Positions 11,896 to 23,436 of a stretch of DNA of 64,000 nt are shown in pieces. The translations under genes were made by a program, and so were the position numbers. The notes under the pieces were generated by a model, which saw only the letters and a list, made by a program, of their open reading frames with translations, had not been told where the DNA came from and ran no database searches. Every line of letters starts with the position of its first letter. The stretch's first letter is position 1. This DNA is from Nothopassalora personata. Its lineage: Eukaryota > Ascomycota > Dothideomycetes > Mycosphaerellales > Mycosphaerellaceae. Location: positions 186,001-250,000 of the forward strand of contig CM066295.1 in the NCBI GenBank assembly GCA_033816765.1, written 5' to 3'.

Positions 11896-14800
11896 ATAAC
11901 CTAGTAATCGACTAGATAAGAGGAGTACTTAGATTTAAGTAATACGATTACGTTATCGCTATTAAACCTACGTAGCGGTAGCGTTCGCTAGTAGATAAGG
12001 TAAGATAGCTAAATAAGATATAGCTTATACCGACTAGAAGGATAGAAGAACTACCTTCGACCGGGATAGACACTAGCGTAGGGCCGCCGGGTTAGGAAGT
12101 TACTAGAAGTAATAGAAGTAACGCACTATTAAAGGATACTAACGTGTCGGAGTTAAGTATTCCTAAGGAGTATCGTAAGTAGTTGCGCCTCTTTAAAGAG
12201 GAGAGAGGTAAGGACGCCTTACCTAAGTACGTACTATAGGATTATAAGATAAACATTTAGCTAGGAAAAGAGCCTCTATAGGGACCCCTATACTAAATGT
12301 CCGAAAAAGAGCTCTAAACCCTACGAGAATAGCTAAAGGAGAAGCTAGCTAAAGGGTAGATAAGAAGATCTACCTTAAGTGTAGGAACTCTATATATATT
12401 CGTTCTAAAGCTGAACGGGAAACTACGACTCGTATAAGACTACTAAAAGTTAAACGAGATTACGATTAAGAACCGATACCCGCTACCTAACATCGAAGAA
12501 GCGTAAGATAGATTAACCGGATTAGACTAGTATACGAAGATTAACCTACGAGATGCCTTCTATACTATACGAATAGTAGAAGGAGAAGAATAGAAAACCG
12601 CTTTTAGGACGAGATACGGACTCTACGAATTCTTAGTTATACTAATAGGATTAACTAATGCACCCGTATCTTACTAGGACCTTATTAACGAAACACTAAG
12701 AGACCTACTCGACGTATATGTTATTACCTATATAGACGACATATTAGTCTATACGAAAGGATCCCTCTAGAAACACGTTATATAAGTCTAGGACGTGTTC
12801 GAGCAACTTACGCGTTTAGGATTTAAGACGGTACCTAAGAAATGCGAATTCTATAAGGAAGTTAAGTTCCTAGGATTCACTATTAGTACGATAGGAATTA
12901 CGATCGATCCTATAAAGACATGGTTAATTAGAGAATAGCTAGAACTAAAAACAGTTAAGGACGTATAATCATTCCTTAGACTAGCTAACTATAACCGGAA
13001 ATTCATTAAGGACTATTTAAAGACAGTAGTACTAATAACGATACTTACGAGAAAAGACGTTAGCTAGAAATAGGGAAGGGAATAATAAGAAGCGTTTAAG
13101 AAACTTAAGGAATAATGCGCTTTAGCCCTAACGCTTCGACTATTCGATAGTAGTAAGGAAGTCTACATCGAGACCGACGCGTCTAATCTAGTAATAGGCG
13201 TATGTCTAACGTAGACACACGAGGGGAAAAGCCACCTAGTAGCCTATTATTTCCGGAAAATGACTACGGCGGAATAGAACTACGACATCTATAATAAAGA
13301 GCTTCTAGCTATTATTACCGCTATATAGCATTAGAGGGTGTACGTCGAGGGCCTACCGAAGTTAACGATTCTCTTAGACTATAAGAATCTTACGTACTTT
13401 ATAACAACGAAAGAACTAACCCGAAGACAAGCCCGCTAGTCGGAGTTACTTAGGTAGTATAAGTTCGAGATTAAATACACTCTAGGAATAGAGAACGGCC
13501 GCGCCGATACGTTAAGCCGGAGAAGCGACTATATAGAAGGAAAAGAACTAGTGTAACATAAAATACTAAAGACGAACCCTAACGGAAGTCTTAGTACTAA
13601 TATAAGAGAGTTTAATAAAATCGTACGAATCCTAAGCGATAAGGAAGAGTAGTTCCCTATATCGCGAGGAAAGTACTAAGTACTAAAGGATCGAGAAGAA
13701 GAATATATACGATAACATTACGACGAGCTAACTTATAGACATCCTAGAACATTAAAGACGGTAGACCTTATATAACGTAGCTTCTCATTTCTATAGATAA
13801 GACTTAAAGTGCTACGCTACATTAAGCAATGCGTACACTATTAATAGAATGAAGCTACTCGATACGCTAAGTACGGTTACCTACAGTTTAGGACACTACC
13901 CGAGAAACCATAGGACGAAGTTACGATAGACTTTATTACGAAACTCCTACTCTCGAAGGACCTAGTTATAGAATAGACGTACGACATAATACTAGTTATA
14001 GTCGATAGGCTTACGAAATACGCACACTTTATTCCTACATTAGAAACACATACTATAGAGTAACTCGGATACCTCGTACTAGATAGACTAATCCGATACT
14101 ACGGATTCCCTTAAGCATTTATAACGGATAGAGACAAATTGTTTACGTTAAACTACTAGAAGACGCTTATAGGAACAATCGGAATTAAGTACAAGTTATC
14201 TACGGTATACTATCCGGAGACCGATAGATAAACGGAAAGAACGAATTAAACCTTAGAACAATACCTACGGCACTATATTAACTACGTATAAGACAACTAG
14301 GTTTCACTACTACTAATAGCGTAGATCGTACTAAATAACCATAAATTAGAGACAACTTTAACGACACTATTTTATACAAACTTTAGAAAAGATCCTAACC
14401 TATTCGGAACACCTAGATCCTATCTATAGGCCGAGAGAGCTATCGTAACGACGGAGACTCTTAAGGAAGTGTATAAAGAAGCACGTAAGGCGATCGAAGA
14501 TATATAATATAAACTATCTTACTAACGGTAAGACGTAAGAAAAATAGCACCTCTACTTAAGTAGGGGGATAAGGTCTATCTCCTTATAAAAAAACTAAGA
14601 ATAAGAAGAAAGACTAAGAAACTAGATTACGTTAAGGTCGGACTATTTTTTATCGATAAAGTTATAGGACTAGTTAACTACCGCCTACAACTACTACCCG
14701 ACGTAAAGATCTACCTAGTCTTCTATATCTCTAAGCTAGAACTAGCGGACGCCGAAACACCTTACTAAGAAAGCTTCTATTTTGAGCCGGAAGTAGAAAA

Positions 14801-15059
14801 TAAATTCGAAGTTAATAAAATCCTAGATAAGAAGGGTTAGCGATACCTTATTAAATAGAAAAGATATAACGAATTAGAAAATACCTAGGAACTAAGAACT
14901 AATCTAGCGAACTACTACTAGCTTCTACGACAGTTCTAGAAGTAGCGCTAAGATTCCCGGAAACAAGAAGCTTAGGAACGGAGAGTAAGCCTAGATTAGA
15001 CTAGAAGTCGTCTAAGATACCCTTATATAAGGACTAAGTAGGAGGGGAGAGAGACAGCG

Positions 15060-15620
15060 AGGAACCTAGGACCGCGTCTTCGTCCGGAAGCTCTATAAGA
15101 GTAGCCTCCTCTATAGCGATCGCCTCGGTCTCTCGATGCTCTAGAAGCTCTAGCTCCCTTTAGAGACGAGCCTTCTTCTCCTAAGTAGTAGCCTCTTTCT
15201 CCTATATCCTCCGACGTACGACCTCCTTTTCCTATATCCTTTGAAGCGAAGCCTCGTACGCTTTATTAAGCTCCCGTATCTTTCGACGATACTCCGACAC
15301 CTTTTTCTTAAGAGCCTCGCGCTAACGGCGTAAACGCGACTATTCCGCCTCTATAACCTTAACGTTATAGTCGCGACGATTTTCCTTTATATAAATACTA
15401 CACCGACCGGACCCGATATAGACACGGTAAACCGACTTTATCTCGCGATAGTAGAGACAGGGACGGACTATAATTTTGCCTAGGGCTTCGATTTTCTTGG
15501 ATTAACGAATGCGACGTTCGGTACTAGAAGATTTTAGCTTAGGTATGTCGAAGGAAAGAAGAGAGCTATAACGACCGCTTATACTAAAGAAACATCGATT
15601 ATTTATAAGCTTAGGACAAG
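15060..15620 (-). pseudogene. Antisense coiled-coil ORF inside the gypsy element
   Basis: Read on the minus strand from about 15620 to 15060, one frame runs about 185 codons with only a handful of stops, mostly TAG, in a region where other frames close every few codons. The N-terminal half is basic and mixed. The second half is a long charged helix-like stretch rich in Glu, Lys, Arg and Leu (for example EALKKKVSEYRRKIRELNKA near 15250-15310), followed by an acidic tail. It lies after the chromodomain and before the 3' LTR, opposite to gag-pol. The family is not recognised. It may be an additional antisense ORF of this element lineage, or captured host sequence. Confidence is limited because the reading requires looking past RIP stops. 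Confidence 0.5.
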
Positions 15621-15640
15621 CTAAGCTAGAGAGGGGATAG

Positions 15641-16076
15641 TATTACGGATTAGAGACGGCCGAAGGAACAATAGCTAATTAACAAGCCCGCACTAATAAC
15701 GGGCGCGGCCTATAGCTAGGCGGACATAACCGCTATAGAGTACCTAGAGTACCTAGAGTGCCTAGAGTGCCTAGAGTGCCTACGGACTTAGGTATAGTAG
15801 GCACGATAGGTACGGTAGGTATAGGAAAGGAATAGAATGCCCTTTATATTTAGGAACGTATCGTACCCTTATAGTTCGAGGCGTTTAACTTACTATTTAA
15901 TATTACTATTTAGAATACACTATAACCTAACCTCTACCTTACTACTGCTTAGTCTTTATAAGACAAGATAGCTACTACTTTATTACTCTCCCTTAACTTC
16001 CTATCGGCCCGAGAATAAACCCGATTAAGCTTATCTTCTTAACTTATAATATTATTAGGTTATACTAAACCTAACA
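15641..16076 (+). repeat. 3' LTR, 436 bp
   Basis: Starts TATTACGG (TG changed to TA) and ends CTAACA. Five 9-bp CCTAGAGTA/G units at about 15740-15782, three fewer than in the 5' LTR. The final 5-bp duplication TACCG follows directly. Confidence 0.9.
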
Positions 16077-16680
16077 TACCGCTAGAAGTAATAAGCTAAT
16101 AATAGTAGTATCTTCTTCTAAGCGACCTCTTATTATAGAACTACTAGCTCTAAGCCTAGTAGTACGGGCATAAGCTTATTACTAGGATCCTAGCCCGGTC
16201 TCGCCTAGTCGATACTTTATTAAAGTACTTACCGAGACTATAATAGTCGAAGGTCGAATGTTTAAAGTAGTCTAGCGGGACTTATAGGTATACGAAGAAC
16301 GATAACTAGATATTAAGAGTCTCCGGGCATCTTATTTACTTAGGTATAGTAAGTAATAGGAAGTCCTTATAGGCGTATAATAGCTAAGGTAGACTACCTA
16401 AGGATAGTAAACGGGTCCTAAAACATAAAGTCTATTAGCTATATACTACTATTATACTACGAGAATAGATAGATTAGTATAAGTTATAAGATTACTTAGA
16501 TAGGGAAGGTAAGTAGGCTTACCGAATTATGCCTTCGTTGCTATATCTATACCGAATCTACGTTCGCGCGATATAGCTATACCTCGTAAATCCTAGCTCT
16601 AGCTTTTTCGTCCTAGAAGAACTCTTCTAACTAATTAGCTGCATAGCTTAGAGGATACTCTTCCTCGAGTTTCTAATTAA
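16077..16680. mobile_element. Unidentified old repeat, right half
   Basis: Continuation of the 6815-8883 repeat after the gypsy insertion: same TA-rich composition and dense stops. No motif recognised. Composition shifts gradually to normal between about 16680 and 16950. The minus strand at 16707-16931 keeps a 74-codon open stretch without a recognisable domain and without an ATG start, which I do not call as a gene. Confidence 0.45.
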
Positions 16681-17035
16681 GGGTGCTAAGCACTTTACGT
16701 AATTGCCTACTTGTCGCTATCCGTATACTTCCCGTAGACTATACTTACAAACTCGTAGACTATACGTACTCGACCTTGTGGTACTTCTAGTAGCATATTA
16801 ATAGTGCTTCGATTGCCACAATTGCTTATTGCATCGCCTATAGTAGGAGTTCGTCGACAGCTGCCTAGTAGGACCGTAGAGCTAATCGCTTCTCCGCTAG
16901 CTCCTAAGATATTAGTACGCGGGAAGCCCAAAGTAATTCCGTAGCATAAGCAATAAGAGATATCATTATAGTGAGCCTCGGTGAAGGCGAGTCTTGTCGA
17001 AGCGCGGTCATCTTACGACAACTGTCGAGCAGAGC

Positions 17036-17085
17036 TCTAACGTCTATCCATGTGTGCCGAGACACACGGTGTGCCGAGACACTCT
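17036..17085 (+). repeat. Dispersed motif with doubled TGCCGAGACAC, copy 1
   Basis: About 50 bp around AACGTCTATCCATGTGTGCC, with two TGCCGAGACAC units 14 bp apart. A diverged inverted copy lies at about 21893-21950, differing mainly by transitions. Function unknown; possibly the remnant of a dispersed repeat. Confidence 0.5.
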
Positions 17086-17741
17086 TACCAACAGAATTGC
17101 TTTCTCAGCCAACTTTGCATCGTCCACGTCGATTCGAGCTCTGGGACCTACCGCTATGATGGTTGCGTATTCCACATCCAAGTCCAGGACATCTACAGTA
17201 CAGTTGTGGCGACGCATGCAAAAAGTCTGCTTGCGACTGTTTGATCCTTTAAGTTTGACACTTTCTTGCAAGCTGATAAAGGCTCGTCCGTACACCAGAG
17301 ATGTATTCAAGCCGAGCTTGAGAGCTCTTTAGTTTACCCGGCACTCTATCAGCGACCTATAGATCAATATGGTTGTGTGGTGGGGTGGGTATAAAGTGCT
17401 CGAAAATCGGTTCTTGTAAAGCGCTAGACTCGATCCCATAAGTCGTGGGACTACCTCATCGCATCGGGAATGAGCGGTCCTTGGATAGAGCTTCAGCAGC
17501 TTCCAGCGGCTCGTGTACATGTTACCGTTTCGTTCACGTGACTGTAGCCGCCGACCACGATGGCAGACAGCGTGCTACCAAGCAGTGTGCAGATATAGTG
17601 AAAACGGATTTCACCACCAAGCTGCGGTGGAGCCAGACTAAGACGGCGTCCTTAAGGGACAAGACTGGTATTAATCTGATCGTATAGCTCGCCTTAGTCG
17701 TACTGACGAGTCTGGCCTGCTTGCAACGACTACTGACCGAA

Positions 17742-20330
17742 TTATTCGGAGCTGAAGGGTCTCTTGATGAAGTCCCATGTCGTGTCGCCGTGCTTCGTCC
17801 TTACGAGCCAGTCGTCCTTCCCAACAACAATGTCCACCATTAAAGAATTCCACCAGTCCGAGCACAATAGCGCATAGCTACCATTAGGACTGCGCTGTAG
17901 CGTAAACAGCTTATGCCCCTTCAAATGAGAGACGCGAGCGCAGATGCTGCTCTCGCCAAATAATGCACCGTCATGACCCATATGTTTGCAAGCTTTCTAA
18001 TCGAAGAGGCCGAAATATCCATCTTTTCAGACGCACCGCCAACGGTTGCTTGTGTCTATGGACGTCTCTATATCAGTCGACACGAATTGGAGCGCACTAT
18101 CCGGACCAAGAGTAATAGCACGCTGCGTGTTATGGATTGGAATAATACATGTGCCGCTAGCGCAAGCACTAAAGTCCACTGTCTCGATGGAATAGAGCGT
18201 GCGGACTAATTCTAGATATTGCTGTTCGGATAGGATAACTAGCTCGCAAGACTCTCGATGCCAAAGTGAAGGGCTTCTTGTTGCAATTTGGCGTACAAGG
18301 CCTGCGAGAGACAATGGGAAGCATGTACAGGAGGAGGCAATAATCATACTAACCCCTGCTAGTGCAGATCATTCATCTAACCCGATAGATATAGGGGTAA
18401 CAGTGTCCTGTATATAGTAGACTCTGTCAACACACTTACCATATACACACACATATACACGCTTATTATTATGGCTAGAGGTCCCCTATTTACAACCTTC
18501 GAGAAGGGCTAGATATAGGCTCTTCATAAGCACGCCTGCTGGTCACTTCAGCGTATTGCTGAAAAGCTCAATACTATAAAAGGGGTTATCTCTTAGGTTA
18601 TATTGCGCATAGAACAAGACCTACGCATACTACCACGAAGGGGACGACCTCCCGTACTCACTACCCGTAAGCGACGTCGTCTTATAGAAAGAGCGACTGC
18701 TAATGCCTTCTATAGGAGGCTTCGGTTTGACTAGATTGCAGTTAAAGAGGACCTACCCTTCGATATCCGTACGATACGAGCTGGTTTTGCAAAAGAAGGC
18801 TATAGTCGCTATAAAGCAATAAAGAAGCCATTACTCACCGAGAAACATAAGGCTAATCGCCTTCGCTAGGCAAGGGAGTATATCGACTAGTTAGATCGAC
18901 AGTGGGAGCGCGTTATCTAGACAGATAAAGCCTCTATTCGATGCGGATATTTTGGTTAGGTCTATGTTACACGGACAGCATAGGAGGCTTATAACCAAGA
19001 CTGCTTAATCACTCGCTTTAGGAAGTACTCAGCCTGTATAATATAGGGTGGGATATTAGCTAGTAGACTAAAGATCTATTATATATTCGATAATAGGTCT
19101 ATAACTGGGGAGTCCTATCGCGAGAAGATAGTACCCCTAATACAAGAGGGCAGTTATAAGCAGTAAGCTAAGTCTATCTTTCAGCAGCCTAGCCTTATTA
19201 TGTAAGACAACGCATTAGCCTATAAGGCTAAGGCGACAGTTGCCTTGTTTAAGGCCTATAGCCTAGAGCTATTGTAGTGGCTAGCTAACTCACTAGATCT
19301 TAATCTAATTGAGAATATCTAGAGCCTATTAAAGTATAGGATTGGGCTTCATTTTCCAACTACAAAGGCTGAAGTGGTTACAGCAATCTAAGCTAAGTAG
19401 GCAAAACTAACTACATCTAATATATTAAGGGCTTGTCAAAGTATAAGAGAGAGGTGCAAAGCAGTCATTAAAGCAGAGGGTGGCCATACAAGGTGGTAGA
19501 TACTAGATATATTGGGTTAGATGAATGATCTACACTAGCAGGGATTAGTATGATTATTGCCTCCTCCTGTACGTATTCGCATGCTATTCTAAGCTAATAC
19601 TCATCCGCGGTCCCACTCCCCGGGAATGCTCTTCGATGGAAACTAAGTCTACAAGGGACGACTCTTCCTCGACTCCCCGTTTAAGTCCTGCAGCACTTCG
19701 TAAGTGCCATGTAAACCCAACCGAGACTCGAGCAAGGGCTATCGCAGTACTAATGCACGCTTGGTAAGTTTTGCCCGCGTCTAGTAGGAGGGGAACATCG
19801 TTTTTGGCGCAAGGTGACGTGTCCGTAAGAGTGTTATACGTTCCATATTGCTTGACGACGCACATCGTCATGGAGTCCTCGTAACTTGGGTTGTCGGCTG
19901 TAATAGAGCTCAAAACGTAGACCGGATTGTCGCCGATTTTAATTCCAGACGAGCAAGCGTAATTGTCGGTGTCTCCGTCTCCCTTGGTCCCCCCAGGCTG
20001 CGACAATGTAATGCAACCAGCATCGGGGAATAATGGTCCTGCTGGCTGAGCAGGAACGCAATATTGATCCCCAACACAGGTATACTCGGAATCTGGACGT
20101 TCTGCTCCCCCGACCGGACGCAAGTAGTAACAGCGCAGGGACATCGTCTTCTCATCTACACAGCTTGCTGAGATTGTGTGTAATTCAGTTCTTCCTGGCC
20201 CGTAGCCGCCATTGTAAAGCTTGCCGCAGATATTGAACTTCTTTGCGCTTGTAAATTCGTAACCTCTAGCTAGACCAGCACATAGATTAAAAACAAGTAA
20301 AGCCTTGTATACAAAATATAACAAATCCAT
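17742..20330 (-). pseudogene. Secreted cysteine-containing protein gene, split by a Tc1/mariner element
   Basis: The ATG at 20328-20330 begins a clear signal peptide (MDLLYFVYKALLVFNLCAG) followed by about 225 residues of Cys-containing, apparently extracellular sequence to about 19640. Beyond the transposon at 18328-19570 the same strand continues with coding-like sequence from about 18273 to 17742. A 55-nt intron (GTATTAG...CTCTCGCAG, counted without the transposon) would join the parts in phase, which puts the transposon inside the intron; its donor is weak. The downstream exon stays in one frame through 17981 and ends at 17742, but holds TGA and TAG within about 45 nt near 18000-18030, both one C-to-T or G-to-A step from sense codons. 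I do not recognise the family. Most likely a dead gene for a secreted protein, though the first 248 codons alone remain open. Confidence 0.55.
18328..19570 (+). mobile_element. Tc1/mariner transposon, RIP-degraded
   Basis: A 1243-bp element with near-perfect terminal inverted repeats beginning CAGGAGGAGGCAATAATCAT and extending about 70 bp, flanked by TA on both sides (18326-18327 and 19571-19572). The plus-strand interior reads as a Tc1-type transposase with many TAG/TAA stops. DDE landmarks are visible: a WTDK-like Asp region near 18915, the DNA-containing segment near 19205, and a SLDLNLIEN-like box near 19290-19320, the usual SPDLNPIE region. The helix-turn-helix N-terminus is near 18600-18800. 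Cut-and-paste element, now inactive. Confidence 0.9.
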
Positions 20331-20535
20331 CTAGGCGGTAAGTTCTCTAAACGAAGAATGTCTCGATAGTTAGTAGTCGGTTGAACGAGCGGGCTATATA
20401 TGATAATCTTACGGCGGATATAACTACGAGGTATATACATAGTAGCTTTAGCTTAAGGCTCATCCGGTAATTAACTCATCCAGGATAGAGCAGGCTCATC
20501 CCTAGAGATTCTAAATATAACTTGAAATTGTGGAG

Positions 20536-20970
20536 CTTACGCGTCGTGTGCCAGAGTCGCCGCTGCGGACGCCTGCCATACCAACATCTGTAGGGGCGCC
20601 TAGATCGCTCCATGATCTAATCCTTACGCAAGATGCGTGTCAGCTCGACGAGACTAGGAAACAGAACCTCAAGAGGCACCTTCGAAAACTTGCCAAGGCC
20701 GCCTAAGCATTGTTCGCAAGAGGTGCCCTACAGCAAGATCAAATCCGATTCTTGCTAAGGACGAACAACGAAGCTAAAGCTAGGCGGTCGGTCAAGTCGA
20801 TAGTCCTGGGTAAGGCGAGAGTTATGAGCTTTGAGGACCTCCTCGAGGCGCGCGCGAAGCGACAGGAAAAGGACGCCGCCCGAGAGATGAAGAAGCTTGC
20901 GAAGCAGGGTCGGAAGCGAATGCTAACAATACGGAAGCAAATGCGTCGCAGCCCGGGCACAAGGCTATGA
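20536..20970 (+). pseudogene. C-terminal remnant of a pogo/Fot1-type transposase
   Basis: The translated plus strand reads through one in-frame TAG (about 20704) into an 86-codon open stretch. The pattern is that of the C-terminal tail of fungal pogo-family DDE transposases: a proline/threonine linker, a basic helix (KRHLRKLAKAA), a GKARVMSFEDLLEARAKR box, then a lysine/arginine-rich end. The catalytic DDE core and the HTH domains are absent upstream, so only the tail remains. No terminal inverted repeats were found around it. Confidence 0.65.
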
Positions 20971-21796
20971 GGCTTACAGACTCATTAGAGGACATCGAGG
21001 GCTATGTTGCGCCAGTAGCGCAGATGTGGTAGAGGAGCGGCTTATGCCGACGACGAGAGGCGGGTTGGTTTCACGGCACGTTCTAAGTACCTCGGCTTTT
21101 AGATGTTCGTTCGGTGAAGAGACCGGTAATTACAAGTCTATATAAATTGCTATACATGGGAACAATCTATGCAGAGGATTATACTGTATTTGACGAAATA
21201 GGGAAGGGGGGAGCATATAGTTAGCGACTAGCAAGGGTAGGGGCCAGGCCGAGTGATTATTAGAAATCTCTGCGGTGATCGTCCACTCTCACTTCGTCTC
21301 TTTCTGTTCCTATTGTTACAAGGCCATCACTTCCTATACACTGGTTTGCGAGACATGTAAGTCAAGAGCGGGACGAGTGTTACTTCGCTCGCCTAACGGT
21401 GTCCGATTTCCTGTTTCCTGTTTGTCGGAACGAAGTCCCAGCAATGCCCGTCTACATCGGTCTCAGATCCGGGTAAGTTAGCAAGCTAAGCCTAGTAGAC
21501 TTTAGCCGATAAACCTATCTTATGCATAGCTTATGCAGAGCTACTGTGACCAGATGTCCCACGAATTACGTAGCCGAGTATAGACATCCATAAGATCTAA
21601 TTCCGTAGCACTGCATCCTTATGATACGATACAGCGACGCTAAAGTCTGTACCTCCACTAATAGAGCGGGATCTACGCTACGGATCGTCTCTAGCTTGTG
21701 CTTAACCGGCCCAAAGTGTATAGAGGAAACAGTCTCGTAGGTTAGCGATCTGTGCATCGTAGTCAGCCTTCGTAATATTCCTGCACTAGCTTAGGC

Positions 21797-23170
21797 TTAT
21801 ATACTTTCACTACAAGTCAGAACATGCGACTGTAGTCTGGAAAGGAATTGATCCACTCGAGAAAGCGAGCACAGTAACACGTCGAGATATGTTTGTATCC
21901 GGAGATAAGTGTCTCGGCATACCGTGCGTCTCGGCATACATAGACAGACGTTAGAGATGTCGACCGATAGATGCGGCCGTCCTTTCAGTTTATACGCAGC
22001 AGTTGCCACTGCACTGTCGTAATCGTTACGAAGGGCTGTCCACGTGACGGAGCAGCAATTATAGCAAACAGGCCCGACATCTTGGTGCTTCTGATGCAAT
22101 TCCAGATTTGCGCGGTGTTCTCGCTCCAAGCTCCTGCTGGTCGCTTCAAACGCCGTTTCGAAGGCTCGACATCTGTCGTTTGTGCTCTCCTCGCATAGGC
22201 GCACGATATCATCGGTGACTTAACCGGCAAGAAGGTTGTGGATCTTCTCTTAGAGTACGCTTACGTGCTAAGACCGTTTCGAGGGCTGTGCCAATATATT
22301 TTCGCTGCCTACTACTCGTTTGCGGCGGAACATATTAAGTCGTAACTAGGATCGAACTTCGGGTAGTGGTCGAGACAGTAGAGGTAGTCACTCGGCCTAG
22401 GAGCAGATCTAGAGTGGTAAAGAAAGTGAGGACACGGCGAGAGGGAGTTAGCTAAAGATGTTATATATTTACTACGAGCTAGCATGCGCCTCGTTGGGTG
22501 CTATTCTTGCGATTGATAGTATATGCAAATGATACCCGACTTAATTCATTGGGTCAGAGATGCTCTCGGCTCTGCTTACGGTACCATTGCCATGTTCACG
22601 ATGCGGCAGCGACAGGCCAATTGCGCCGCAAATAGATCCCATCGCAGAAGCTTCAGCGAACCATTCGTCCTAAAGTATGCCCTTGCTACGCGAAGAGTGG
22701 CATGTTAATTGCTCTTCGCTTCATAGTGGCGTAGCGTATGTAGTTCAGCAGGTCTAGCATAAGGCTGATGCTAGGTAGCTGAAAGCGGTATTTGACACCT
22801 CGGCACGCACAGCAGCCTGAGTACGGGAGATGTTGCCTTCTCCAGTGTTCACGCCCGTTTTGAACGTAGCGCGGTACAGCCTATCGAGCTCGTGCGGACC
22901 AGATCGATATAGTAGTGTTCACACAAGGACAGGACCTCTTATATGACCGACCCAGCGCCTATGAAGCGCTCCAGTCGTCTGCGGAGAGATGATGTCTCGA
23001 TTGATCCCCACGATCGATTCCCTTCTCTTAGATTCGCTACGCTCTCCTCCTGCGTTGTAAGTATCCTTGCATTCCGGCAGCGCACTTCGAGCAGAAGGTT
23101 AAGATCGAGGGATTGGCCGATTTTGCAGGTCTCGCACCAGGCTATAAAGTCGCGAAGCGAGATAGGCTAG
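21797..23170 (-). pseudogene. Degenerate gene remnant, unrecognised
   Basis: Two minus-strand stretches look coding. The first, about 22950-23140, is open in one frame with a smooth amphipathic composition and ends at a TAA near 22940, after which the frame continues for some 30 codons. The second, 21870-22200, is a charged segment around REHRANLELHQKHQD. They may be parts of one gene, but the intervening sequence is closed in every frame. No domain recognised. The second segment overlaps the inverted copy of the TGCCGAGACAC repeat. Low confidence; composition is the main evidence. Confidence 0.25.
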
Positions 23171-23436
23171 GGTCGGCTGTAGTGTAGCTCTTCAATGCTA
23201 GAGCATAAGCTTGGACGGAGGACTTCTATCACGAGCTCGACCAGGCACGAGCTCCTGTTAAGTGAACGGATGCCTTCTCCAAGGTATAGAGGAACAGCTA
23301 CGCGCTGGCCTTGGCGACACCAGTCCGTGTATGTACATGGTTCGATGTAAATGCACAGCCTTTGAACTTTCTACAGTATGGTGCATTTGCCTTGTCGTCG
23401 ATCGAGGAGAGGGTAGTGGCCTAAAGGTTCTTCGGA

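Larger units (their letters stand above)
8884..16076 (+). mobile_element. Complete Ty3/gypsy chromovirus-type element, RIP-killed
   Basis: A 7193-bp element with LTRs at 8884-9346 and 15641-16076, flanked by a perfect 5-bp duplication TACCG (8879-8883 and 16077-16081). Internal order on the plus strand: gag (about 9400-11000) with a zinc knuckle at 10229-10270 whose Cys/His codons have become Tyr; protease near 11407-11616 with DSG; reverse transcriptase with YIDD at 12729-12740; RNase H about 13140-13560; integrase about 13720-14560; and a chromodomain-like tail about 14808-14930 with Trp codons turned to TAG. Gypsy order (integrase after RT/RNase H) plus chromodomain indicates a chromovirus-type element. 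A 192-bp foreign segment interrupts pol at 11704-11895. An antisense ORF lies at about 15060-15620. All frames carry many stops, so the copy is inactive. Confidence 0.92.

Noticed and set aside
16994..17332. 112-codon plus-strand ORF
   Set aside because: Overlaps an equally long minus-strand frame and the TGCCGAGACAC repeat; no domain on either strand.
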